A DNA stretch of 64,000 bases, taken from the NCBI RefSeq assembly GCF_040782645.1, contig NZ_CP160403.1:4030001-4094000 (forward strand). Direction: 5' to 3'. The notes under the pieces are model-generated. The model was not told the origin of the DNA, did not search any database, and saw nothing but the letters and a program-made list of their open reading frames with translations. Numbering within the stretch: position 1 is the stretch's first letter; the number at the start of each line of letters is the position of its first letter. This document shows positions 25,689 through 35,720 of the stretch, piece after piece. The DNA comes from Streptomyces sp. HUAS ZL42 (lineage in GTDB: Bacteria; Actinomycetota; Actinomycetes; Streptomycetales; Streptomycetaceae). Made by a program: the position numbers and the translations under genes.

Positions 25689-27422
25689 TCAGGAGGCGAT
25701 CGGACGCCAGCTCTGCAGTACCGCCTTGAACTGCTGCTGTGTGGTGGCCCAGTCCTTCGCCGGCGAGGACATGTAGATCGCGTACTCGACGCCGTCCGGG
25801 GTGAAGTACGTCTCCTCGATGGCGCGGCGCGGCCCGGGGAAGGGCACGTCCTTCGCCAGCGCGGTCCACGTGTACTCCCAGAGGGAGCCCTTGCGGTCGC
25901 GGTAGAGGTTCTCCTCCAGCCTCACGCGCTCGTAGTCCGCCAGGTCCTTGAGCTGCTGCTCCAGGTCGCGCTGGTGCAGGTACGCGTCGGAGTAGTCGGA
26001 CGAGAGGTCGACGGCGATACGGACGAAGTGCTCCCCGCCGTCGGGCGTGTAGTCGATCTGCTTGAGGTCGCCGTTGTCCTGGAACACCTTCCGCTCCCAG
26101 CCCTTGGGCAGGGAGAGGCCGAAGCCGAGGGGGTCGTCGACGGACACCCAGTCGCCGGGGACCGCGCCTTCCCGCGGAGTCGGCGTGCCCGTCGGCGTGG
26201 GACTCGGCGAGGCGGAGGAGGAAGAGGAGGTCTCCTCCTTCTGCGGCCCCGGCCCCCATTTCTGCAGCGCCACCACGGTGCCGCCGCCGACGAGGGCGGC
26301 CACGGCGACCACGAGGGCGATCGTGCGCAGACGGCGCCGCCCGCGCCGTTCGGGACCGGGCCCGGCGGCGTGCGCCTGACCCGTCACAGCCGGGCCCGCA
26401 GGACCAGTGGCCGTCGGTCCGCTCACCGGGGGGTACGGCGTCGATCCGCCGGCCGGCGTGGCGGTGAACGGGTACGACGCCGATCCACTCGCCGACGGGT
26501 ACGGCGTCGCCGTCTGCGCCTCCGGCCCGCCGTGCGTCCCGGTGTCCTGGTGGAACCCCCGGTGCTGCGTGGGCACCCACGCCTGCGCGGTGCTCGGCCG
26601 CCGCCCCTCCGCCGCCTCGGCGAGCAGCTGCGCGGCCTCGGCCGCGTCGGGCCGCGCGGCCGGATCCTTGTGCAGCAGGGCGGTGATGACGGGCGCGAGC
26701 ACACCGGCGTACCGCGGCTCGGCGGCCTCCTCCTCGACGACCGCCTGCATGGTGGTCAGCGGCGAGGTGCGGCGGAACGGCGAGCGGCCCTCCACCGCCG
26801 TGTAGAGCGTCGCGCCGAGCGCCCACAGGTCGGAGGACGGGCCCGGGTCGTGGCCGCGGACCCGCTCCGGGGCGAGGTAGTCGACGGACCCGACGACCTC
26901 TCCCGTACGGGTGATGGTGGTGTCGCCCTCGATCTGCGCGATGCCGAAGTCGGTGAGCAGGACACGGCCGTCGTGGGAGAGCAGGACGTTGCCGGGCTTG
27001 ACGTCGCGGTGCAAAACTCCGGCGGAGTGCGCGGCGCGCAGCGCGCGCAGCACCCACTGGCCGATCCGCGCCGCCTCGGCCGGCTCGACACGCCCGCGCT
27101 CCTTGACCGCGTCGGCCAGCGAGTATCCCTCGACCAGCTCCATCACGATCCACGGACGGCCGTCGTGTTCGAGCACGTCGTGCACGGTGACGACGGCGGA
27201 GTGGTTGATCCGCGCGGCCGCGCGGGCCTCCGCCCGGGTGCGCGCGAGCAGCCGCTCCTGGTCGCTCTCGGACACGTAGAGCGCAGCGGTCAACTCCTTG
27301 ATGGCGACGGCGCGGTGCAGCACCTCGTCGTGGGCACGCCACACACGGCCCATGCCGCCGCTGCCGATCGTGTCGGCGAGCCGGTAGCGGCCCGCGATGA
27401 GCAGGCCCTGCATCTGATTCAC
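25689..27422 (-). CDS. Membrane Ser/Thr protein kinase (K4)
   Basis: 577 residues from GTG 27422; ATG 27413 is an alternative. Kinase motifs: GSGGMG (20-25), K42, HRDVKPGN (138-145), DFG 158-160. A long Pro/Thr/Gly-rich linker precedes a basic RRRLR and a membrane helix (TIALVVAVAALVGGGTVVAL). The extracytoplasmic domain begins DDPLGFGLSLPKGWERK and has Trp- and Tyr-rich strands like those of the neighbours. It lies 74 bases before K3 and is probably co-transcribed. Confidence 0.92.
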   Translation of the reverse strand: MNQMQGLLIAGRYRLADTIGSGGMGRVWRAHDEVLHRAVAIKELTAALYVSESDQERLLARTRAEARAAARINHSAVVTVHDVLEHDGRPWIVMELVEGYSLADAVKERGRVEPAEAARIGQWVLRALRAAHSAGVLHRDVKPGNVLLSHDGRVLLTDFGIAQIEGDTTITRTGEVVGSVDYLAPERVRGHDPGPSSDLWALGATLYTAVEGRSPFRRTSPLTTMQAVVEEEAAEPRYAGVLAPVITALLHKDPAARPDAAEAAQLLAEAAEGRRPSTAQAWVPTQHRGFHQDTGTHGGPEAQTATPYPSASGSASYPFTATPAGGSTPYPPVSGPTATGPAGPAVTGQAHAAGPGPERRGRRRLRTIALVVAVAALVGGGTVVALQKWGPGPQKEETSSSSSASPSPTPTGTPTPREGAVPGDWVSVDDPLGFGLSLPKGWERKVFQDNGDLKQIDYTPDGGEHFVRIAVDLSSDYSDAYLHQRDLEQQLKDLADYERVRLEENLYRDRKGSLWEYTWTALAKDVPFPGPRRAIEETYFTPDGVEYAIYMSSPAKDWATTQQQFKAVLQSWRPIAS

Positions 27423-27558
27423 GTTGCCCCGCAATGCTCTTGACAGGGTCAGACTAAGGACCGGTCCACGTCGAGGGAACAAGCGGGGTCGCAAGGAAAC
27501 CGCACTGTGACGGTTGTCGCTTTCCGTAACCGGATTGAACCGGGTGAACGGAAACGCA

Positions 27559-30171
27559 TCAGCCGGTGAACTGATACGTCGCCGACGCCTGCTCGTACAG
27601 CCGCGTCACCTCGTCACGCTCGGCCTCCGGGCCGCGCACCTGCACCACGTGGTAGCGCCCGGCGAGCAGAATCGCGAGGTTGCGCACGTACAACTCACGT
27701 CCCGCGTCGTCGGTCCAGGTGAACTGCCCCTCCGCCATGGTCCGCCCGCCCACCGTCGTCGTCCGCAGCCCGCTCGCGGTGGCCCAGCTGGAGTCGCGGT
27801 ACGGCTCCAGCTCGCGCTCCTTCTGCCGCTGGTACACCATCGGGTCGCTGCCGTACTCGTCCGCGGTGTCCCGCCCCGGTACGACGATGAGCTCGAAGTC
27901 GCCGTGCGAGTACACCACCTGACCGCGGCCGTTCTTCGGGGTGCGGTCCCACCCGTTGGCCACGGCGACCTGGAAGCCGTCCGGGTCCTTGCGCAGAGTG
28001 AAGCCGTCGGCGGCACCGGTGCCGGACTGCGTCCCGGTGGAAGCCGCGGACGAGGAGGGAGTGTTGCCCGCGCCCGGCGAGGTCTGGTCGGGGCGGGGCT
28101 CGCTGCTCGCGTCCACCCGGGACTGCTCCGGGGCCGGACTCGCGTCCCCGGCCGCACCGGTCTGCCCGGCACCTTCCGAGCCGTTCTCGTCGGCCTTCGG
28201 CAAGAACAGCACGGCGTACGCCACTGCCGCGGCCAGCGCGAGCAGTATCAGCAGGAGCAGGGTGCGGCCGAGACTGCGGGGCGAGGGCGTGCTGTCCTGC
28301 CGGGCCCGCTTGTGCCGCCCGTGCGCGGTGGTGGCGGGCAGGCGCGCTCGCCGCCTGCGCACCAACTCGCCCTTGCGGCGCACGATCGGCAGCCGGCGCG
28401 GGTCGGCGGGCGGTGTGGCGACGATGTGCGTTCCCGCGTCCGGCTCGGGCGCTGAGCGCACCAGTGACCGCAGCCAGCCCCGCAGTTCCTCGAAGTCGAT
28501 GCGCTCGGTGGGGTCCTGCCGCAGCAGTGACTCCACGACCGGCCTGAGCGGCCCGCACTCCTCCGCGAACGCGGGCGGCTCGGCGCACACCATCTGCACC
28601 AGCTCGGCCGTCGACTCCTCGGGATACGGCGCATGCCCCTGTACGGCCCTGAACAGCAGCGCGCCGAGCGCCCACAGGTCGGTCGCGGGCCCGATGGGCG
28701 CGGCCAGCTGCCAGTTCTCGTGCACGGGCCCGGCCTGCTCCGGCGCCCAACGCTCGGTCACGGGCCCCACCACCGCCATCCGCGCATGCCGCGCCCGCTC
28801 GGCGGCGAGCGCGGTGGCCGGGCCGCGGTGGGCGGGAGCGCCGACCACCAGGTCGTCCCAGCGGGCGGGTGTGGCGGGGGCACCCGCACTCTGCGTGAGG
28901 GCGGGGGCGCCGGGCCCGGAGTGGGGCGTTCCCGGGGCGGCGGGAAGTGCCGTATGCCCCTGTGCATGTCCATTGGTGCCGGCCGGTGGTGTGACGCCCG
29001 GCCAGGGAGACGCGCCGCGCACGCCGTACGGGTCGGCTATCTGGCCGGGAGGTGTGGTGCGGGGCACGTCGTGCACGCCGGTGTCGCCCTCGCCCGGGGG
29101 GCGGGCCGCGGGCAGTGCCGCCCGTCCGTTCTGCTGGGCCTCCTGCACACGGGCAGCCGCGCGGGCCCCCGCGCGGTATGCGGCGATCGCGCCGGCCCGC
29201 GCGGCCCTGATGTCCCCGCCGCTGTCGAGTGCGTCCCTGCGGGCGAGCGCGGCCGGCGCAGCGGAGCCGTTGCCGCCGTCTCCGTTCGCCCCGTCCGTGC
29301 CGGTGCCCGGCAGCGCCCGGGCCTCCCGGGCCTGGATCGCGGCCCGCCGCGCGGCCTCGGGGTCCGACCCGTCCGGTACGGCACCGGCACCACCGCCGAA
29401 TCCACCACTGGGACCTGCGGCTGCGGGGCCGTCACTTCCCGCGACGCCAGGAACAGCGCCTGGGCCGCCGGTCCCGAGGCCTCCGCCGGGTCCACCCTGC
29501 GCCGGCCGCTCAGCGAACGTTCCGGCCCCGCCGTCCCCTTCGCCGTCCTCGGCCGGTACCGGGTCGTACCCGCACAGCGCTTCCTCCGCCGCTCCGACGG
29601 CCAGCCCCGTCAGCATGACCCGTCCGTCGTCGCAGACGAGGACCGTGCGCGCGGTGATGTTCCGGTGCACCCAGCCGTGCGCGTGCAGCACCCGCAGCGC
29701 CATGAGCACGTCGGAGGCGACCTCGGCCGCCCGGTACGGCGTCAGCGGTTTCTCCGCGAGGAGGGCCGCCAGCGGCCGCGCGGCCACGAACTCGCTGACG
29801 ATCCACAGCGAACCGCCCTCGGCGAACACGTCGAAGACCTGGTCGAGCCGCGGATGGTCGGGAATACGCGCCGCCGCCTGCGCGGCCTCCAGCGCACGCC
29901 GCACGACCGGATCGGTGGGTCGGCGCGTGCTCGCGCCGGCGCGCCCCACTTGCCTGCGCACACCGCGCTCACGCGCCGTGAACCCTTCGGGCAGGCCCTC
30001 CGCGTCGAGAACCTCCGCCTCGACGACCTCCGGTAACGGAACCTGACGGACGAGGACTTCCTGACCGCTGTACGTGTCGAAGGCGCGGGTCTCGGCGAGT
30101 TCGTACTCGTCGGAGGGCGGCAGTGGCAGGCGGTAGCGGTCGGCGAGAACCCGACCCGCATAGTCGTCCAC
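27559..30171 (-). CDS. Membrane protein kinase homologue, probable pseudokinase
   Basis: 870 residues from GTG 30171, which has GGAGG four bases upstream. The fold is kinase-like (ALRVLHAHGWVHRN, then DLWALGALLFRAV), but catalytic features are lost: no glycine loop is visible, the ATP lysine position reads VLVRQ (R42), the HRD motif reads HRN (169-171) and the DFG position reads TGL (188-190). A roughly 250-residue Gly/Ala/Pro-rich insert splits the C-lobe. A membrane helix lies at about 636-657, and the extracytoplasmic domain begins KDPDGFQVAVANGWDR like those of the active kinases. It may act as a scaffold or sensor for them; that is inference. Confidence 0.85.
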   Translation of the reverse strand: MDDYAGRVLADRYRLPLPPSDEYELAETRAFDTYSGQEVLVRQVPLPEVVEAEVLDAEGLPEGFTARERGVRRQVGRAGASTRRPTDPVVRRALEAAQAAARIPDHPRLDQVFDVFAEGGSLWIVSEFVAARPLAALLAEKPLTPYRAAEVASDVLMALRVLHAHGWVHRNITARTVLVCDDGRVMLTGLAVGAAEEALCGYDPVPAEDGEGDGGAGTFAERPAQGGPGGGLGTGGPGAVPGVAGSDGPAAAGPSGGFGGGAGAVPDGSDPEAARRAAIQAREARALPGTGTDGANGDGGNGSAAPAALARRDALDSGGDIRAARAGAIAAYRAGARAAARVQEAQQNGRAALPAARPPGEGDTGVHDVPRTTPPGQIADPYGVRGASPWPGVTPPAGTNGHAQGHTALPAAPGTPHSGPGAPALTQSAGAPATPARWDDLVVGAPAHRGPATALAAERARHARMAVVGPVTERWAPEQAGPVHENWQLAAPIGPATDLWALGALLFRAVQGHAPYPEESTAELVQMVCAEPPAFAEECGPLRPVVESLLRQDPTERIDFEELRGWLRSLVRSAPEPDAGTHIVATPPADPRRLPIVRRKGELVRRRRARLPATTAHGRHKRARQDSTPSPRSLGRTLLLLILLALAAAVAYAVLFLPKADENGSEGAGQTGAAGDASPAPEQSRVDASSEPRPDQTSPGAGNTPSSSAASTGTQSGTGAADGFTLRKDPDGFQVAVANGWDRTPKNGRGQVVYSHGDFELIVVPGRDTADEYGSDPMVYQRQKERELEPYRDSSWATASGLRTTTVGGRTMAEGQFTWTDDAGRELYVRNLAILLAGRYHVVQVRGPEAERDEVTRLYEQASATYQFTG

Positions 30172-30357
30172 GTTGCCTCCCCCGGCCGCCCGGTTGGTCA
30201 ATTCCGTTCGTCTTGCGTCCCGTTCGGATGACTACCTGGATGCGTACGGTCCGCAAACACTCACGATACGTGCCGTAGGCAACCCGCAAAGAGGGGATGC
30301 CGGATCCCGTCCGAGATCTCGCGCCTCAATCCCCCGAAACCCCAGGAACCACCCGTG

Positions 30358-32418
30358 TCACTTGCTGGGCTGGAAGGCCGCCGCCAGTGTCTTCCACGTG
30401 TTGTCACGCAGCTCCGTACCCCAGTTCGCGGCCTCTGCCGTGTACATCAGCGCGTACCCGAGGTGGTCGTTCACGACGAACCCGCGGTCGATGGTCCGGT
30501 ACTTCGTCCCGCTCTCCATGTAGGTGAACTCCCAGTCCGCCGTGTTCCAGCCGCGGTAGTCCACCTGCTCTATGCGGATCCGGTCGTACTGCGAGCGCGT
30601 CATGTAGCGCTCCTGGTTCTTCCAGTCCGCGACCGGGTCGTCCTTCGGCGTGGTCGTCCAGGCGATGAGCAGCTTCTGCCCGTCAGGGCCGGTGAACCGG
30701 TCCCCCGAGGAGCCCGCGGACTGGAACTTCCACCCGTCGGGCAGGCCGATCGAGTAGCCCTGGCCACCCTTGTACGTCTTCGCCACCAGACCGTCCGTGC
30801 CGGCGTCGCCGGAGGATCCTGCCGAGCCCGCCGCGGGGGACTTTGTCGCCTCGCCGTCCGTACCCGTCCCGGCGTCCTTGTCCTCCTTGGTGTCCACACT
30901 CGGCGTCCCACTGGCGACGGCCTTCGAACCACCGCTGCCCTTCGAGCCGTTCGCCTCGCTGTCGTCACCACTGAACGCGAGGGCCAGCACGGTGCCGATC
31001 ACGGCGAGCGCGATGGCCACCGCGAGGATCACCAACGTCCGCCGCGGGACCACATCGGTGAGCGGCGCCCGGGGCACAGGCCTGGTAGGCAGATCCAGGT
31101 CCGGCGGCGGCATCACGGGCCAGCCGGAACTGCGGCCGCCGGTCCCGGAGTCGGTGCCTTGAGCCTTCTGCGCGCCGGACGCGCCCTGCGCACTGGGGGC
31201 CTCCGGAACGTCCGAGGAACTCCGAGCCCCCGGCGCTCCCGGCTCACGGACCCCGGCCGCCGAAGCACCCGACGCCCCGGACCGGACGCCGGCCTCATCG
31301 GTGGCCCCACCGACCGTCCCCGACTCGGCCGTACCACCCGCGGACTTGGCTCGCGCGGCCGCAGCCGACGTGGCCGCGCCCGCCGCGACGGCTGCCTTCT
31401 TCACCGAACGCAGCGCCCCGCGCAGCTTCTCGGCCGCCTCCTCGCCCCGCTTGCCCGCGGCACCCGCCGAACTCCCCTGGTCCCCGGGCGAGCCCGGCTG
31501 CACCGGCAGCGGCACGACCCTCGTCGCGTCGGCCGGCGGCTCCGGTGCGGGCTCCTTCGGCGCGGGCGCGTGGATGACCGCGTTGAGCATCGCCCGAGCG
31601 CCCGTGTCGTCGAGCCGCTGGGCGGGGTCCTTGGTGAGCAGCCCGAAGATGACCTCCGTCAGCGGTCCCGCGTTCTTCGGCTCCTCCAGCGGCTCGGTCA
31701 TCACCGCGGTGAGCGTCGCGATCGCGGAGCCCTTGTCGTAGGGCGGCACGCCCTCGACCGCCGCGTACAGCAACCCGCCGAGCGACCACAGGTCGGCCGC
31801 CGGGCCCGGCTTGTGCCCGCGGGCCCGCTCCGGGGAGATGTAGGAGGGCGCGCCGACGAGCATGCCCGTCGAGGTGATGGAGGGGTCGCCCTCGACCTGC
31901 GCGATACCGAAGTCGGTGAGCACGACCCGGTCGGTCTCGGTTTCCAGCAGGACGTTCGACGGCTTCACGTCACGGTGCAGGATGCCCTCGCGGTGCGCCG
32001 AACGCAGCACGTCGAGGATCGCCAGCCCGACTTCCGCGGCACGCCTCGGTTCGAGCAGTCCGTCCTCACGGATGACCTCGGCGAGCGACTTGCCCTCGAC
32101 GAGTTCCATCACGATCCACGGCCGGTCGTCCTCGTCGACCACGTCGAAGACCGTCACCGCGCTGTTGTTGCGGATCCGTGCGATGGCCTTGGCCTCGCGC
32201 AGCGTCCGAGTGATCAGCCGGCGCTTCTCCTCCTCGTCGATGTTCGACGGGAACCGCAGCTCCTTGACGGCGACCGTCCGGCCGAGGGTCTCGTCCTCGG
32301 CGCGCCACACCGTACCCATGCCGCCGCGGCCGAGCACTTCTCCCAACCGGTACCGCCCGGCGAGGAGACGTTCGCTCTTGTCCTGCCGGGATGCCCCCGC
32401 CCGCTCCGCCTCCGACAT
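30358..32418 (-). CDS. Membrane Ser/Thr protein kinase (K6)
   Basis: 686 residues. Kinase motifs are intact: GRGGMG (30-35), K52, HRDVKPSN (148-155), DFG 169-171 and SPERARG. A long low-complexity Ala/Ser/Gly segment links to a membrane helix (TLVILAVAIALAVIGTVLAL). The extracytoplasmic domain has YSIGLPDGWKFQ and ends DNTWKTLAAAFQPSK. ATG 32418 is preferred because GAGGGG lies four bases upstream; ATG 32430 is also possible. It is the first gene of the minus-strand kinase series, and the region before it is shared with a divergent serine-hydrolase gene. Confidence 0.92.
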   Translation of the reverse strand: MSEAERAGASRQDKSERLLAGRYRLGEVLGRGGMGTVWRAEDETLGRTVAVKELRFPSNIDEEEKRRLITRTLREAKAIARIRNNSAVTVFDVVDEDDRPWIVMELVEGKSLAEVIREDGLLEPRRAAEVGLAILDVLRSAHREGILHRDVKPSNVLLETETDRVVLTDFGIAQVEGDPSITSTGMLVGAPSYISPERARGHKPGPAADLWSLGGLLYAAVEGVPPYDKGSAIATLTAVMTEPLEEPKNAGPLTEVIFGLLTKDPAQRLDDTGARAMLNAVIHAPAPKEPAPEPPADATRVVPLPVQPGSPGDQGSSAGAAGKRGEEAAEKLRGALRSVKKAAVAAGAATSAAAARAKSAGGTAESGTVGGATDEAGVRSGASGASAAGVREPGAPGARSSSDVPEAPSAQGASGAQKAQGTDSGTGGRSSGWPVMPPPDLDLPTRPVPRAPLTDVVPRRTLVILAVAIALAVIGTVLALAFSGDDSEANGSKGSGGSKAVASGTPSVDTKEDKDAGTGTDGEATKSPAAGSAGSSGDAGTDGLVAKTYKGGQGYSIGLPDGWKFQSAGSSGDRFTGPDGQKLLIAWTTTPKDDPVADWKNQERYMTRSQYDRIRIEQVDYRGWNTADWEFTYMESGTKYRTIDRGFVVNDHLGYALMYTAEAANWGTELRDNTWKTLAAAFQPSK

Positions 32419-32634
32419 GCGTCCCCTCATGCAACCCGCCCTGACAGAGCCTCCATTGTCCCTCACCCGACAAGTGCCCGACGCCCAGGGTGCCCCTCGT
32501 GGCGCCCCCGGGGTGCGGTGACACTTCGGCCGAGGGCCCCGGTGACCAGGGGCCCGGTGCGACAAGCGTTCCCCCGCCCTGCATGATGGGGCGCGACAAG
32601 AGAGGTCGACGGGTCCCGACAGGGAGGTCCTGTG

Positions 32635-33678
32635 ATGCCGCGGCTCAGGAGCCTACTGGCCGTTCCTGTGGCCCTGTTGCTCCTCGGCCCGACCTCGGCC
32701 GGCTCACAGGCGGCCTCGGCCCCGCCCACGGACCAGGTCCTTCCCCTGCTGGTCACGCAAGGCAAGGCGCCCGCCGCGGCCCTGCTGGCCGTCGAGGAGA
32801 CCGGCAGCCGCTACGCCCGGGTCGGCCGGGGCATCGCCCCTGCCGACCACTTCCGCGCCGGCAGCATCACGAAGACCTTCGTCGCGACGGTGGTCCTGCA
32901 ACTGGCCGCCGAACGCCGGCTGTCCCTGTCCGACACGGTGGAGCAGCACCTGCCGGGACTGGTGCGCGGGTCGGGAAACGACGGGCGCGCGCTGACCCTG
33001 CGTTCCCTGCTCACCCACACCAGCGGCCTGTACGACTACACCTGGGACACCACGGACACCGTCCCCGTCACCCCGCTTCAGGCCGTCCGTATCGCATTCA
33101 CCCACCCTCCGGCCGACCGCGGCCGATTCTCCTACTCCAACACCAACTACGTCCTGCTCGGTCTGGTCGTCGAACAGGTCACCGGCCACTCCTACGCCGT
33201 CGAGGCCGAGCGCCGCATCATCGCTCCGCTGGGTCTGACGGGCACCTCCTTTCCCGGATCCCGCACCTCTCTGCCCTCCCCGCACGGCCGGGCCTACGCC
33301 GCCGACGGAACCGACGTCACCGAACTCGACCCGCGGATGGCCGGGGCCGCGGGCGAGCTGGTGACCACGCTCGCCGACCAAGTCCGCTTCTACGCGGCGC
33401 TGCTCGGCGGCGAGCTGCTCACCCCGCGCCGGCTGCGCGAGATGCTCGACACCCGTACCGCACACGGCTCGTACGGCATGGGCCTGTTTCCCGTGAAGCT
33501 GCCGTGCGGCACCACGGTGTGGGGGCACAACGGCCGCATCGCCGGCAGCTACGTGCGCACCGCAGCGACCGTGGACGGCCGTCATGTCCTCACGTTTCGC
33601 GTGAACACGACGGCGATTGCAGATCCCGGCCTCGAACCGGCCCTGCTCGCGGCCGAGTTCTGCCCTCGCACCCCGTAG
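32635..33678 (+). CDS. Secreted serine hydrolase, S12 beta-lactamase / D,D-carboxypeptidase type
   Basis: 347 residues with a signal peptide (LLAVPVALLLLGPTSAGSQA) cleaved near residue 27. Active-site motifs of the S12 family are present: SxxK as SITK (FRAGSITKTF), YxN as YSN (RFSYSNTNYVLLG) and HxG in GHNGRIAGSY. It should act outside the membrane on D-Ala-containing peptides or small esters or amides; beta-lactamase activity cannot be told from carboxypeptidase activity by eye. GGAGG lies seven bases before ATG 32635; an in-frame GTG sits directly before it. Confidence 0.9.
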   Translation: MPRLRSLLAVPVALLLLGPTSAGSQAASAPPTDQVLPLLVTQGKAPAAALLAVEETGSRYARVGRGIAPADHFRAGSITKTFVATVVLQLAAERRLSLSDTVEQHLPGLVRGSGNDGRALTLRSLLTHTSGLYDYTWDTTDTVPVTPLQAVRIAFTHPPADRGRFSYSNTNYVLLGLVVEQVTGHSYAVEAERRIIAPLGLTGTSFPGSRTSLPSPHGRAYAADGTDVTELDPRMAGAAGELVTTLADQVRFYAALLGGELLTPRRLREMLDTRTAHGSYGMGLFPVKLPCGTTVWGHNGRIAGSYVRTAATVDGRHVLTFRVNTTAIADPGLEPALLAAEFCPRTP

Positions 33679-33702
33679 AACGGCCGGGGCGTGAGGGGAG
33701 AT

Positions 33703-33736
33703 CCCGGTCTTCGTCACTCGTCCGAGTGATGCCGGG
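33703..33736. terminator. Bidirectional terminator
   Basis: CCCGG and TCACTCG (33703-33720) pair with CGAGTGA and CCGGG (33723-33736) around a two-base turn, with small internal asymmetry. It lies between the convergent serine-hydrolase and glpD genes. Confidence 0.65.
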
Positions 33737-33742
33737 AAGCGC

Positions 33743-35449
33743 CTACAGCGGCACGATGTCCGGCGCCCCCAACCGCGCCGCGTCCGCCGTCAGGTCGTCC
33801 GGCTGGCGCTGTGACTCCCGCTCCGCCTCCACCCGCTTCTCGTAGTGCTGGACCTCGCGCTCCACATGGTCCTTGTCCCAGCCCAGCACCGGCGCCATCA
33901 GCTCGGCAGCCTCACGCGCGGACCGCGTACCGCGGTCGAAGGTCTCGATGGAGATGCGGGTGCGCCTGGTCAGCACGTCGTCCAGATGGCGCGCGCCCTC
34001 GTGCGAAGCGGCGTACACGACCTCGGCGCGCAGGTAGTCGTCCGCGGCGTGGAGGGGCTTGCCCAGGGAGGGGTCGGAGGCGATGAGGGCGAGGACCTCC
34101 TCGGCCATCGAGCCGTACCGGTTCAGCAGGTGCTCCACACGCACCACGTGCACCCCGGTACTGGCGGCGATCCGCGCCCGCGCGTTCCACAAGGCGCGGT
34201 AGCCCTCCGCGCCCAGCAGCGGCACGTCCTCCGTGACGCATTCGGCGACCCGCAGGTCGAGCCCGTGCACCGCCTCGTCGACGGCGTCCTTGGCCATCAC
34301 CCGGTACGTCGTGTACTTGCCGCCCGCGACGACGACGAGCCCGGGCACGGGATGCGCCACGGTGTGCTCGCGCGACAGCTTGCTGGTGGCGTCCGACTCA
34401 CCGGCGAGCAGCGGGCGCAGACCGGCGTACACACCCTGGACGTCGTCCCTCGTCAGCGGTACCGCGAGCACCGAGTTCACATGCTCGAGGAGGTAGTCGA
34501 TGTCCGCGCTGGACGCGGCCGGGTGCGCCTTGTCGAGGTCCCAGTCGGTGTCGGTCGTGCCGATGATCCAGTGCCGGCCCCAGGGTATGACGAACAGGAC
34601 GGACCTCTCGGTGCGCAGGATCAGACCGGTGGAGGAGTGGATCCGGTCCTTGGGCACGACGAGATGGATGCCCTTGGACGCCCGCACGTGGAACTGCCCG
34701 CGCTCCCCCACCATCGCCTGGGTGTCGTCGGTCCACACACCCGTGGCGTTGACGATCTGCTTGGCGCGGACCTCGTACTCCCCACCGGCCTCCACGTCCT
34801 GGACGCGCGCGCCGACGACACGTTCGCCCTCGCGCAGGAAAGCCGTCACGCGCGCACGGTTGGCGGCTTTCGCGCCGTACGACGCCGCGGTGCGCACCAG
34901 TGTGGCCACGAACCGTGCGTCGTCCATCTGGGCGTCGTAGTACTGCAGCGCCCCGACCAGTGCCTCCTTCTTCAAGGCAGGGGCGACGCGCAGGGCGTGA
35001 CGGCGGCTCAGATGGCGGTGGACGGGCAGCCCGCGGCCGTGGCCCCGTGCCATCGACATGGTGTCGTAGAGCGCGACGCCCGAACCCGCGTACAGACGCT
35101 CCCAGCCCTTGTGCTGCAGCGGGTAGAGGAACGGCACCGGTTTCACCAGGTGCGGTGCCAGGCGTTCCAGCAGCAGGCCGCGCTCCTTCAGCGCCTCCCG
35201 TACCAGCGCGAAGTCGAGCATCTCCAGATAGCGCAGTCCGCCGTGGATCAGCTTGCTGGACCTGCTGGAGGTGCCCGACGCCCAGTCCCGCGCCTCGACC
35301 AGTCCCGTGGACAGGCCGCGGGTCACGGCGTCGAGGGCCGTGCCGGCGCCGACCACTCCGCCGCCCACCACCAGCACGTCCAGTTCGCGCTCGGCCATGG
35401 ATGCCAGTGACTCGGCACGCTGCGCCGGCCCCAGTGTCGCTGTCCTCAC
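33743..35449 (-). CDS. glpD: Glycerol-3-phosphate dehydrogenase
   Basis: 568 residues, normal for aerobic GlpD, a membrane-associated FAD enzyme that oxidises glycerol-3-phosphate to dihydroxyacetone phosphate and feeds electrons to quinone. The FAD motif LDVLVVGGGVVGAGTALDAV is near residue 25, followed by SGTSSRSSKLIHGGLRYLE, the substrate region WIIGTTDTDWD and GGKYTTYRVMAKDAVDEA. GTG 35449 has GGGAGG seven bases upstream. It is not next to glpF or glpK, so in this window it stands alone. The promoter region is shared with the divergent sugar-dehydrogenase homologue. Confidence 0.95.
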   Translation of the reverse strand: MRTATLGPAQRAESLASMAERELDVLVVGGGVVGAGTALDAVTRGLSTGLVEARDWASGTSSRSSKLIHGGLRYLEMLDFALVREALKERGLLLERLAPHLVKPVPFLYPLQHKGWERLYAGSGVALYDTMSMARGHGRGLPVHRHLSRRHALRVAPALKKEALVGALQYYDAQMDDARFVATLVRTAASYGAKAANRARVTAFLREGERVVGARVQDVEAGGEYEVRAKQIVNATGVWTDDTQAMVGERGQFHVRASKGIHLVVPKDRIHSSTGLILRTERSVLFVIPWGRHWIIGTTDTDWDLDKAHPAASSADIDYLLEHVNSVLAVPLTRDDVQGVYAGLRPLLAGESDATSKLSREHTVAHPVPGLVVVAGGKYTTYRVMAKDAVDEAVHGLDLRVAECVTEDVPLLGAEGYRALWNARARIAASTGVHVVRVEHLLNRYGSMAEEVLALIASDPSLGKPLHAADDYLRAEVVYAASHEGARHLDDVLTRRTRISIETFDRGTRSAREAAELMAPVLGWDKDHVEREVQHYEKRVEAERESQRQPDDLTADAARLGAPDIVPL

Positions 35450-35720
35450 CGCTGCCTCCCGCTGTCGGTCGCGCAGGCCACGCCCCTACGGAGTGGCCCG
35501 GTCCGTATCCCCCATGCCCAAATTCTGACCGGGTTGCCCGACTTCAGCCACCACTCACCCCCAGGCTGTGGACAACTTTCGCGGACGCGCAAGAAGACAC
35601 GGCGATCCAATCCCACAAATCGGTCATATTTACTCCTAGTCTGACATTGCGCTCGCCCATCCTGTCCACACGGCTTGCGCACCTGTCCCGCTTCGGTTAC
35701 TGGGAAGGACGGCCCACGCC

